A program made the translations under genes and the position numbers. Below are positions 20,009 through 27,336 of a stretch of DNA of 64,000 bases, piece by piece; the first letter of the stretch is position 1; every line of letters begins with the position of its first letter. Under the pieces are notes generated by a model. It was not told the origin of the DNA. It was given only the letters and a program-made list of their open reading frames with translations, and ran no database searches. Source of the DNA: Stutzerimonas azotifigens DSM 17556 (GTDB taxonomy: Bacteria; Pseudomonadota; Gammaproteobacteria; Pseudomonadales; Pseudomonadaceae); assembly GCF_000425625.1 (NCBI RefSeq), contig NZ_KE384411.1:52030-116029 (forward strand), in the 5' to 3' direction.

Positions 20009-21985
20009 TCAGGCCACCCGGAAGTTGGCGATCAGCCCCTGCAGGTCGCGGGTCATTCCGGCGACCTCGGTGCTGACGGCCACCGTGTTGCCCGCCTCCA
20101 CCGCGTTGCTCTCGCTGATCCCCTTGATCTCCAGGGTGTTGCGCTCGACGTTCTCGACCACCGTGGCCTGCTGCTCGGCGGCCGAGGCGATCTGGGTGTT
20201 GTGGTCGATGATCTGCTCCATGCTGGCGGTGATGCCTTCGAAGATGGCCGCGGTGCGGGTCACTTCCTCCACCGTGTCGGAGGCGTTGTGGTGGCTGGCC
20301 TGGATGATCCGCACCGCATCGCTGACCTGCTGCTGCAGGCGGCCGATAGTGGCGTAGATCTCGCCGGTCAGCGAATGCGAGCGCTGCGCCAGGCTGCGCA
20401 CCTCGTCGGCCACCACGGCGAAGCCGCGGCCCTGCTCGCCGGCGCGCGCCGCCTCGATGGCGGCGTTGAGCGCCAGCAGGTTGGTCTGCTCGGCGATGGT
20501 CTTGATCACGTCCACCGCCTTGGCGATCTCGCCGCTTTCCTGCTCGACCGCGGTGATCGCCTTGAGTGACTGGTCCATCTCGCCGAACAGCTGGTTGATC
20601 TGTACCACCGCGCGCTCGACCTGCACGCGGCCTTCCTTGCACTGCTCACCGGCACGGTTGGCGCGCTCGGCAGTGGTCAGCGAGTTGCCGCTGACTTCCT
20701 GCACGCTGCTGACCAGCTCGCTCATGGAGCTGGCGATCAGCTCCAGCTCGGCGGTCTGCCGGGCGATTGCGCGCTGGCTGGCGATGGCGCTGTCATTGAG
20801 ATTCTCGGCCTTGCCGGTGGTGGAGGCGGAGAAGCGCACCACCTCGCTGATCAGCTCGCGCATGCCGGCCTGCATGCGGTTGAAATCCTGCGCCAGGTCG
20901 CCGAGTTCATCGCGCGCGCTGCTGTGGATTTCCTGCCGCAGGTCGCCTTCGGCGAGCCGCCGGGTGCCGTCGCCGATCAGCTTGATGGCGCCGCGCACCG
21001 ACAGGTAGAAGCCGGCGAACAGGTACAGGGTGATCAGCACCACTGCCAGCAGCGCACCGGCCCACAGGCTCAGGCTGGCCCGCTCGCTGGCCAGGTGCGC
21101 GTCGAGCAGCCTCCGGACCTGGCCGACCAGCGCGGCGGCGCCGGCGTCCAACTGCTCGGTGACCGGTTCGAAGCGGGCGAATTCCTGCGCCCACTGATCG
21201 ACCGTGTCGCTGCCGAAGAAGCGCGACTCGGTGTAGGGCCGGGTCACCTCCTGGTAGGTCGTCAGCAGCAGGCCGGCGGCCTTGTCCACCGGCCCGTCGG
21301 CACCCTCGGCGCCGCTCAGGGCAGCGATCTCGCTGGCGAGGTTGATCACCGACGGCCGCGTCGCCGATTCGAGATAACCGTAGGCTTTCAGGTAGGCGCT
21401 GTAGGCGCCGGCCTGGGCGTGCTTCTGGTACAGCGGCAGGACGCGGTTGAGCAGCCCGTCGAGCGCCTCGTAGACGCCGGGGTCGTCGTCCTGGATGAGG
21501 CCCGCCTCGGCGGCGATCGCCTTCATCGCATCGACGTGGCCGAGCACCGGCTTGCCATGGTGCATGAACAGCGTGTCCACCGCCGTGCCGCGCTCGAATT
21601 CCACCGCCTCGGCCCGCGCCGTGGCGTGCGCCGGATGGTTGCCGAAACCGTGCTCGCCTAGCCAGGCGTTGAAGTCGGCCGCCTGCCGCTCGTAGCGCTG
21701 GCTGTGCTCGGCGATCGCCTGCTCGACGTCCGGCTTGTTCCGCCCCTGCCTGACGACCTGCAGGGCGGCGACCCGGAAGGCCGCCTTGTGTACCTCGAGG
21801 TAGCGCTCGAGCGCCTCCAGCCCGAGCTGCTCCTGCTGCAGGGCGGTGATCGAGCGGTACAGGCCGCTCAGCTTGTCGGTCGCCAGCCAGCAGTACGGCA
21901 GCATGAAGACGATCAGGATGATGGCGAACTTGTGCGCATAGCGCGCCCGCGACATCAGGGACAGGACGGGAGTGAAAAAAGACAT
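20009..21985 (-). CDS. Methyl-accepting chemotaxis protein with long periplasmic helical domain
   Basis: A 658-residue chemoreceptor. TM1 is at about 18-36, then a periplasmic domain of about 265 residues that looks mainly helical, TM2 at about 302-328 ([20 protein letters not shown]), HAMP, and the signalling tip [20 protein letters not shown] near residue 500. The periplasmic region lacks the Cache-type motifs seen in the receptor at 9686, so the two should sense different cues. Ligand unknown. It converges with codA and is a separate transcription unit from the efflux genes that begin 296 bp away. Confidence 0.93.
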   Translation of the reverse strand: MSFFTPVLSLMSRARYAHKFAIILIVFMLPYCWLATDKLSGLYRSITALQQEQLGLEALERYLEVHKAAFRVAALQVVRQGRNKPDVEQAIAEHSQRYERQAADFNAWLGEHGFGNHPAHATARAEAVEFERGTAVDTLFMHHGKPVLGHVDAMKAIAAEAGLIQDDDPGVYEALDGLLNRVLPLYQKHAQAGAYSAYLKAYGYLESATRPSVINLASEIAALSGAEGADGPVDKAAGLLLTTYQEVTRPYTESRFFGSDTVDQWAQEFARFEPVTEQLDAGAAALVGQVRRLLDAHLASERASLSLWAGALLAVVLITLYLFAGFYLSVRGAIKLIGDGTRRLAEGDLRQEIHSSARDELGDLAQDFNRMQAGMRELISEVVRFSASTTGKAENLNDSAIASQRAIARQTAELELIASSMSELVSSVQEVSGNSLTTAERANRAGEQCKEGRVQVERAVVQINQLFGEMDQSLKAITAVEQESGEIAKAVDVIKTIAEQTNLLALNAAIEAARAGEQGRGFAVVADEVRSLAQRSHSLTGEIYATIGRLQQQVSDAVRIIQASHHNASDTVEEVTRTAAIFEGITASMEQIIDHNTQIASAAEQQATVVENVERNTLEIKGISESNAVEAGNTVAVSTEVAGMTRDLQGLIANFRVA

Positions 21986-22281
21986 GGTGGTTCCTCTGCT
22001 CGCCGGCCACTGCAGGATGCCGGCCCTCCTCGAGCCCCGGGAAACCCAGGGCTCGAAAGGGCCATTGCAACAACCTTGCCGCGATGGACCCAGGCCCGGC
22101 TTTTTTCTGACCGTTCAGCCAGGAATGACCATACTGGGTTCAGGTAACCCGCCGACCGCCCTTATTGGTGGCACTGCGCCACCCGTGCGTCGGGCCGGCG
22201 GAATCCGACCGCCGTCACAAAATCTCCAGGCGCGGTCGGAAATGCCCTGGAAGAGGGCTCGACGCTTCGTCACTGCACCGC

Positions 22282-23151
22282 TCATGGGCGCTCCTGACCG
22301 GCGTCCAGCACCTGGACGCTGGCGGTCATCCCCGCGCTCAGTCGCTGGCCATCCGGTTGTGCGCTGAAGCGGATGCGTACCGGGATCCGCTGCGCCAGGC
22401 GGACCCAGTCGAAGGTCGGATCGACGTCGGCAAGCAACTGGCTGTCGGGGCGCGCGTTGGGGTCGGTGATGCCCTGGCTGATGCTGTCCACCACGCCGTC
22501 CAGCGGTGCGCCGGTGCTCATCGGCCAGATCCGCACCGGGTCGCCGACGCGGATGCCGGGCAGCTTGGTTTCCTCGAAGTAGGCCTGCACGTAGAAGGAG
22601 CCGTCGGCCACCAGCGCCATGACCGCCTGCCCGGCGGCGACGTGGTTGCCCTGGGCCAGGCGCAGGTTGGTCACCTGCCCGGCGCGCGGCGCGTGCACCT
22701 GGGTGCGTTGCAGGTTGAGCTCGGCCAGGCGCACCTCGGCCTGCGCCTGGCGCAGCTGGCTGCGGGCGATGGCCGCGGCGATCTGCGCGTTCTCGCGCTG
22801 TTCCTCGCTGATCGACTGGCCGAGGCGCGTCCGGCGCGAGGCCTCGTGCTCGCGCAACCGTACCTCCTGGGTGCGCACCTCGACGATCGCACGCGCCTCG
22901 TCGAGCGCCGCCTGGTAGCGCTCGGGGTCGATCACCATCAGCACCTCGCCCTGCTCGACGTGCTGGTTGTCGCGCACGCGCAACTCCATCACCCGTCCGG
23001 AGACGTCCGGCGCCAGGGTGACGATGTCGGCGCGGATGCGCGCGTCGCGCGTCCAGGGCGCCACCATGTAGTGGTGCCAGAGGCCGTAGCCCGCCACCAC
23101 CGCCAGCGCCACCATCGCCAGCGTGACCGCGATGCGCAGTGAAGTCTTCAT
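22282..23151 (-). CDS. HlyD-family periplasmic adaptor subunit (AaeA-like)
   Basis: A 289-residue membrane fusion protein: N-terminal signal anchor at about 7-26, then the biotinyl-lipoyl-like half motif RADIVTLAPDVSGRVMELRV, a coiled-coil hairpin (about 80-150) and the second lipoyl half (RAGQVTNLRLAQGNHVAAGQ) followed by a beta-barrel domain. It resembles AaeA/EmrA adaptors that connect an inner-membrane exporter to an outer channel. It is the last gene of a three-gene set with the DUF1656 protein (13 bp upstream) and the FUSC exporter, the same components as the aaeXAB aromatic carboxylic acid efflux system, in a different order. The actual substrate is inferred only from that family. Confidence 0.9.
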   Translation of the reverse strand: MKTSLRIAVTLAMVALAVVAGYGLWHHYMVAPWTRDARIRADIVTLAPDVSGRVMELRVRDNQHVEQGEVLMVIDPERYQAALDEARAIVEVRTQEVRLREHEASRRTRLGQSISEEQRENAQIAAAIARSQLRQAQAEVRLAELNLQRTQVHAPRAGQVTNLRLAQGNHVAAGQAVMALVADGSFYVQAYFEETKLPGIRVGDPVRIWPMSTGAPLDGVVDSISQGITDPNARPDSQLLADVDPTFDWVRLAQRIPVRIRFSAQPDGQRLSAGMTASVQVLDAGQERP

Positions 23152-23164
23152 TCGGATGCTCCTG

Positions 23165-23371
23165 TCATAGACGACCCATCGCGGCCACCACCCCGCCCAG
23201 CACGATCACGAACAGCGCCAGGTCGAACAGCGCCTCGTGCCAGATCCAGCGCCCCAGTCCGGTCAGCCGCAGCAGCAGGCGCAGGCCGACGGTCAGCAGC
23301 AGGGCCACCAGCGCCGCGACCAGGAAGGGGCTGACCAGCACGCCGCCCAGCGCCCACTCATGCCAGCTCAT
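23165..23371 (-). CDS. DUF1656 (AaeX-like) small membrane protein
   Basis: A 68-residue protein with two predicted membrane helices (about 10-32 and 44-64), typical of DUF1656/AaeX proteins found beside FUSC and HlyD genes. The ATG at 23371 has a good GGAGG five bases upstream; an in-frame GTG two codons earlier overlaps that site and is less likely. Its start overlaps the end of the FUSC gene by 14 bp, so translation is probably coupled. Function in the efflux complex is not known. Confidence 0.87.
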   Translation of the reverse strand: MSWHEWALGGVLVSPFLVAALVALLLTVGLRLLLRLTGLGRWIWHEALFDLALFVIVLGGVVAAMGRL

Positions 23372-25346
23372 GGGCACCTCCGGCGATCCCGCACCACTGC
23401 CGCCAGCTGCGTTCGAGCTGGCGCACCGCGCCGCGGCCGAGGCGCTGGGCCTGGCTCTCCGGCGCGCTGTCGAGCACGCGCAGCAGCTTGTCCGCCGGCG
23501 CCTGCAGGGCCTCGGCGCGCTCGGGCGCCGGCCCGTGCAGCAGCGCCCGCTCCAGTTCGTCCAGGGCCTGGCGCTGCAGGCGTTCGTCGGCCGGACGTGC
23601 CGCCGCCAGGCACAGGCGCAGGTGCAGCAGCTCGTCGCCGATGTCCAGCCCGAGCAGGCCGTCGCCCCAGCGCTGGCGGACCGCCTCGGGCAGCAGCGGG
23701 TAGTGCCGCGCCAGCTGCAGCAGCCGCTCGGCCATGCGCCCGGCGAACCAGGTGTCGGCCCCGGCCAGCCGGCGAGAAGTCAGTTCGGCCAGATCGCGCA
23801 GCGTCGCCTCCAGCAGCCGCCGGCTCTGCCACAGCGGATTGCGCAGGGTGATCAGGCGAAACGCCATGACCGCGCAGCCGACCCCGATCAGCATGCCCAG
23901 TCCCTCGTTGATGAAAAAGGCCACGTTGTATTCATATCCCGTCGGCGGCAGCGTCAACACGATGAAGTGCAGCGCGAAGGCGGTGGAGGTGCCGGCCAGC
24001 GCCGGCCGCGCCATGCCCAGCGCGCCGACGAACAGCGGCACGCCCAGCGCCATCGCCAGCAACGGGAAACCGCTCCACTGCGGCAGGATCAGCTGGCCGA
24101 CGACGAAGGCCACCGGAATCGCATAGGCGATCCCGCGCAGGAAACCGAAGCCGATCTGCACCGCGTTCTCGCGGCTGGCGAACAGGCAGCAGACCACGGT
24201 GGCGAGCACCAGCGCGCTGACCGCCGAGGTCCAGGCGGTGGCCAGCCAGAAGACCGAAAGCGTCAGCAACGTCGCCGCGCTGCGCAGGCCGTAAAGCGCG
24301 GCGATGGGCAGGTCACGGTGCGCGGAGAACTGGCCCTCGGCCTGCTCGGTCTCGCCGCCCTGCTCCACCGCCTCCAGCGCGGCGTCGGCCTTGGCGAAGT
24401 AGTCCAGCATCAGCACCATCCGGCCCAGGCAGTACAGCGCACCGGCGCCGATGCCCGGCTCGCGCGCCCGCTCCAGCAGCGCCTGGCGCAACATGGGCAG
24501 GTCGGCCTGCTCCGGCGCCTGGAGCGCCTGCCGCACCTGTTCGAAGGCAGGCGCGAGGCGCTGCGCGTCGCCTGGGTCGAGGTCGCGGCGCTGGCGCCCC
24601 GCCGCGCGGCTGATGCGAATCAGGCTGAGCAACGTCCGGCTCAGCGCCCGCACCGCGCGCGCCCGCTCGCGCCCCCGGCTGCCCTCGAACCAGGCGTGCT
24701 CGCGCTGGGTATCCACCGCGACGATCTGCCCGAGCGCCTGCAGCAACCCCTCGCGCGGCGCCGGCTCGGCAGCCAGCTCGGCCGCCGCGGTGCGCAGCGC
24801 GCCCTGCCAGGTCGCACGGGCCTGTTGCAGCAGCAGCCCGCTGACGTGCTGTGGCCAGACGATGGCGCTGACCGTGGTGGCGCAGACGATGCCGAGGATG
24901 ATCTCGGTGCAGCGCGCCACCGCATGGTCGAAAACCGCCAGCGGCTCGGCGAGCGCCGGCAGGCAGATCAGCATGACGGTGTAGCCGGACAGCACGAACG
25001 CGTACGACCAGGCACTGCGCAGCAGCGTCGAAGCCGCGGTGCACAGCCCCACCCACAGGGCCAGGCAGACGAGGAACAGCCAGGGCGCCTGCGCCGCCAG
25101 GCCCATGATCGACAGCGACATGAGCGCACCGACCAGGGTCCCGGTGACGCGCGCGAGCCCCTTCTGCACCACCATGCCGGCCAGCGGCTGGGCGACGATG
25201 AAAGCGGTCATGAAGGCCCACTGCGGCTGCTCGAGCCCGAGCCGCAGGGCCAGCCACAGGGCCAGCAGGCCGCCGAAGACGGTCTTCAGGGCGAAGCGCA
25301 AGGCAGGAAGGGGGGGCGCCAGGAACGCCAGCAGGTTGTCGCGCAC
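23358..25346 (-). CDS. FUSC/AaeB-type inner-membrane exporter
   Basis: About 662 residues from the chosen GTG. Two blocks of membrane helices (N-terminal, about 15-165, and mid-protein, about 345-500) are each followed by a soluble helical region, the usual architecture of the FUSC/AaeB family (p-hydroxybenzoate and other aromatic acid efflux). There is no ATG near the true N terminus. I prefer GTG at 25346, giving VRDNLLAFLAPPLPALRFAL; TTG at 25379 is an alternative, and neither has a strong ribosome binding site. Anything further upstream would run into the predicted promoter at 25403-25430. It is the first gene of the set with DUF1656 and HlyD proteins. Unlike E. coli aaeXAB, no LysR regulator is adjacent. 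Confidence 0.87.
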   Translation of the reverse strand: MRDNLLAFLAPPLPALRFALKTVFGGLLALWLALRLGLEQPQWAFMTAFIVAQPLAGMVVQKGLARVTGTLVGALMSLSIMGLAAQAPWLFLVCLALWVGLCTAASTLLRSAWSYAFVLSGYTVMLICLPALAEPLAVFDHAVARCTEIILGIVCATTVSAIVWPQHVSGLLLQQARATWQGALRTAAAELAAEPAPREGLLQALGQIVAVDTQREHAWFEGSRGRERARAVRALSRTLLSLIRISRAAGRQRRDLDPGDAQRLAPAFEQVRQALQAPEQADLPMLRQALLERAREPGIGAGALYCLGRMVLMLDYFAKADAALEAVEQGGETEQAEGQFSAHRDLPIAALYGLRSAATLLTLSVFWLATAWTSAVSALVLATVVCCLFASRENAVQIGFGFLRGIAYAIPVAFVVGQLILPQWSGFPLLAMALGVPLFVGALGMARPALAGTSTAFALHFIVLTLPPTGYEYNVAFFINEGLGMLIGVGCAVMAFRLITLRNPLWQSRRLLEATLRDLAELTSRRLAGADTWFAGRMAERLLQLARHYPLLPEAVRQRWGDGLLGLDIGDELLHLRLCLAAARPADERLQRQALDELERALLHGPAPERAEALQAPADKLLRVLDSAPESQAQRLGRGAVRQLERSWRQWCGIAGGAHELA

Positions 25347-25402
25347 GATTTGGAAGCGGTTATGTCCGGGAATGAACAACTGACAATGAAACGCGGCGAG
25401 AA

Positions 25403-25430
25403 TTATTAGCTTCCTAACGAAATCACGCAA
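25403..25430 (-). promoter_or_regulatory. Promoter with overlapping MarR/SlyA-like operator for the FUSC efflux operon
   Basis: On the minus strand a -35 TTGCGT (25425-25430), a 16-bp spacer and a -10 TAATAA (25403-25408) lie about 57 bp before the chosen start of the FUSC gene. The 12-bp palindromic element TTAGCTTCCTAA (25406-25417) overlaps the -10. It has the TTAG-N4-CTAA form of SlyA/MarR-family operators (SlyA consensus TTAGCAAGCTAA). This layout suggests repression relieved by an aromatic ligand. No MarR-family gene is in the window. Confidence 0.6.
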
Positions 25431-25719
25431 GCGGCACCCTGCCGGCAAGGGCGCGGGACACGCGTGCGGAGACCGCCCTGGCTCCGTACGCGCCCCACTG
25501 GGCCCCGCCTTCGCCGGGGCGACCGAGTGTGCACATGCCCGGCGTCCACGCAACCGTCGTACCGGCGCAAGCCGGTACCCAGGTGGGCAACTGCCAGGGG
25601 AAGCGATGGAGGCAGCGTCAGGCCGACCTCGAGCTCCGTATGGCGCTCACCGGGCCCCGCCTACCGGCGGCGACGGGCACAGCGGCAGGACCATGTAGGA
25701 GAAGATAAAAACGGAAGGC
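25431..25719. other. Non-coding stretch with palindromes
   Basis: No gene supported. It contains CCCCGCCTTCGCCGGGGCGA (about 25504-25523) and a perfect palindrome GTACCGG-CGCAAG-CCGGTAC at 25559-25578. It separates the efflux operon promoter from the ccoM terminator. Confidence 0.6.
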
Positions 25720-25744
25720 AAAAAAAGGGCGACCGAAGTCGCCC
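25720..25744 (-). terminator. Rho-independent terminator downstream of ccoM
   Basis: GGGCGAC, loop CGAA, GTCGCCC (25727-25744), followed on the minus strand by a run of six to seven U residues (AAAAAA at 25720-25726 on the plus strand). It lies 30 bp beyond the ccoM stop and is a classic intrinsic terminator. Confidence 0.85.
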
Positions 25745-25774
25745 GAATTGCCTTGCGTGCCCCTTGCTGGAGGA

Positions 25775-25885
25775 TCAGCGTTTCTTTTGCGCGTCCTTCC
25801 AGATGAAGAATCCCAACCCGCCCAGGAAGACGACCATCAGGCCGACAGTGACCACCCCTGCGAGCACTACGCTATCGACGAACAT
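25775..25885 (-). CDS. ccoM: cbb3-type cytochrome oxidase small subunit CcoM
   Basis: A 36-residue single-helix protein, MFVDSVVLAGVVTVGLMVVF onward, ending FFIWKDAQKKR. It closely resembles CcoM, the single-transmembrane subunit described in the P. stutzeri cbb3 oxidase that helps assembly or stability of that enzyme. A membrane helix spans about residues 6-28, with a basic C-terminal tail predicted on the cytoplasmic side. GGGGGTG is found about 7 bases before the ATG. It stands alone, with its own terminator (25720-25744) and two upstream Anr-like boxes, which fits an oxidase part made under low oxygen. The ccoNOQP genes are not in this window. Confidence 0.78.
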   Translation of the reverse strand: MFVDSVVLAGVVTVGLMVVFLGGLGFFIWKDAQKKR

Positions 25886-25956
25886 GGTTTTCACCCCCGG
25901 CTTGCGTGTTGCGTTGTTCGATGGGGGCAAGGTATCCCGGCGGCGCGTCGGGAAAA

Positions 25957-26020
25957 TTGATCCGGGTCAATTCGCCGGAGCGGCCGACTGCCGACCATCA
26001 GCGGAACTGACGCAGATCAA
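25957..26020 (-). promoter_or_regulatory. Two Anr/FNR-type boxes upstream of ccoM
   Basis: TTGATCCGGGTCAA at 25957-25970 differs from the FNR/Anr consensus TTGATNNNNATCAA at one base. A second, weaker site, TTGATCTGCGTCAG read on the minus strand, is at 26007-26020, 50 bp further up. If the first is centred at -41.5, transcription would start near 25922; a -10-like TACCTT then falls at 25929-25934, as expected for a class II Anr promoter. Confidence 0.7.
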
Positions 26021-26097
26021 CGAAATCAGGGTCGCGCCACAGCGGAACGGGCGCATGCATACAGGAAGCGAAACGGAGGAAGGAGGTAACGGCGGGC

Positions 26098-26256
26098 TCA
26101 GCGCTTCTTTTTCGGCTTGCCCTTCTTGCGGCCCTTGCCCAGCGGCAGGGCCTGCTCGAAGGCTTCGCGCATCTCGGCCAGCCGCTTGTCCTTGAGGTCG
26201 TGGATGCGCTTGCTGCGCTCGGCGGTGAAATCGATCAGCTTGTCGGCGTCGCTCAT
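26098..26256 (-). CDS. Small basic hypothetical protein
   Basis: A 52-residue protein from the ATG at 26256 (MSDADKLIDFTAERSKRIHD onward), helical and charged, with a C-terminal tail rich in Lys/Arg/Gly (GKGRKKGKPKKKR) that could bind nucleic acid. I do not recognise a named domain. Its ATG overlaps the alkB stop (ATGA), so it is translationally coupled to alkB and probably expressed with it. An open frame extends 29 codons further up inside alkB, but the coupled ATG is the more likely start. Confidence 0.7.
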   Translation of the reverse strand: MSDADKLIDFTAERSKRIHDLKDKRLAEMREAFEQALPLGKGRKKGKPKKKR

Positions 26257-26873
26257 GTTCGGGCTCGCGGATGGATCAGGCGAAAGGTCAGGTTCAGACG
26301 TGGCGGGCACGGCTTGCGCGTACGCGCGATCTGGTGCTGCCAATGATGCTGCGTCCGGCCGCCCATGACCAGCAGCGATCCGTGCGCGAGGGTCAGCGAA
26401 TGGCCGATCCGCTGCGAGCCCTTGCGACGCAGGTCGAAGCGCCGCGCGCCGCCGAGGCTGAGCGAGGCGATCAGCGGTTCGGGGCCGAGCTCCGTCTCGT
26501 CGTCGCTGTGCCAGCCCATGGCGTCCTGCCCGTCACGGTAGTGGTTGATCAGCAGACCGTTGAAGCGCTGCCCGGCCGCGCGCTCGACCCGCTCGCGGAT
26601 GTCGCCGAGCAACGGCGTCCAGGGCAGTGGCCGGTGGGTCACGCCGGAATAGCGGTAGTCGACGTCACCGTACCAGGCGAGCAGCCGCGGCACCGGATGC
26701 TCGCGGCCGTAGAGCCGGACCCGCGGCTGCTCCCAGGGCGTTTCCGCCAGCAGCCGCTCGAGCCAGCGGTCGGCTTCGGCGATCGACACGAAATCGGCGT
26801 CGTAGTGCAGGTCGGCGTCAGGAAGATCGAACGTCAGGGCGGGCAAGGTATGTCTCGATGGTGAAAACCGCAC
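26253..26873 (-). CDS. alkB: AlkB-like 2-oxoglutarate/Fe(II)-dependent dioxygenase
   Basis: A 206-residue protein of the AlkB family, which removes alkyl groups from DNA or RNA bases by oxidative demethylation using Fe(II), O2 and 2-oxoglutarate. The iron ligands are seen as the HxD of MGWHSDDE (about residue 125) and a later His in TQHHWQHQIART; RLNLTFR supplies the 2-oxoglutarate-binding Arg pair. NHYRDGQDAMGWHSDD is the typical substrate-lid region of the ALKBH2/3-like bacterial group. The start is GTG at 26873, with GAGG upstream; no in-frame ATG exists near it. It follows the 99-residue gene by 12 bp and overlaps the downstream small gene. The substrate may be nucleic acid; sequence alone does not prove it. 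Confidence 0.87.
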   Translation of the reverse strand: MRFSPSRHTLPALTFDLPDADLHYDADFVSIAEADRWLERLLAETPWEQPRVRLYGREHPVPRLLAWYGDVDYRYSGVTHRPLPWTPLLGDIRERVERAAGQRFNGLLINHYRDGQDAMGWHSDDETELGPEPLIASLSLGGARRFDLRRKGSQRIGHSLTLAHGSLLVMGGRTQHHWQHQIARTRKPCPPRLNLTFRLIHPRART

Positions 26874-26885
26874 GAACCGCGTGCC

Positions 26886-27185
26886 TCAGACCTCGATGTC
26901 GACCCACAGCCCCTGCCGCGGCAACTCCGCGAGGGCCTCGCGGTCTTCTTCATCGATGTCGCCGGCCGCGATCTGCTCCGGCGTGTAGGCCTGCCGCCGG
27001 CGCCGGCGCTGTTCTTCGCGCAGGCGTTCGGCCGCCTCTTCCGGGCGTCGCTGCTCGAGCCCGACGGCATCGCCGCCGCTGCCGGGCTGCACCGGCGCCA
27101 CCGGTGGCGGTTCGGGCCGGAGCTTCGGTACGTCCTGCTGGGGGCTGGTTGCCGGCAACACGCCTGTAGGAAGGGTCGGCAGCAT
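26886..27185 (-). CDS. Hypothetical protein, proline-rich N terminus and charged helical middle
   Basis: A 99-residue protein from the ATG at 27185 (MLPTLPTGVLPATSPQQDVP onward), chosen because GGGAGA precedes it. It has a Pro-rich N-terminal third, then a Glu/Arg-rich helical segment with RLREEQRRRRRQAYT, and an acidic C terminus ending GLWVDIEV. I recognise no domain. It is the first gene of a three-gene minus-strand set with alkB and the basic small protein, divergent from rapA across 151 bp. I recall the same arrangement beside rapA in P. aeruginosa. Confidence 0.72.
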   Translation of the reverse strand: MLPTLPTGVLPATSPQQDVPKLRPEPPPVAPVQPGSGGDAVGLEQRRPEEAAERLREEQRRRRRQAYTPEQIAAGDIDEEDREALAELPRQGLWVDIEV

Positions 27186-27336
27186 GGTGATTCTCCCTGT
27201 GCCGGTCGCGCGGCCGGCAATGCCCGGAGTGTAGCCGATTCGCACCGGCATGAACCTCCAACCGGTCGGCATCCGCCATCGCTCTCGCCGGTGGCTTCCG
27301 GTACCATAGCCGGCTTTTTTCGACAGCGGAGGCAGC

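Noticed and set aside
23139..25409. A 756-codon plus-strand frame across the FUSC exporter
   Set aside because: Antisense shadow, Gln/Arg/His-rich; the minus-strand FUSC protein has membrane helices and family architecture.
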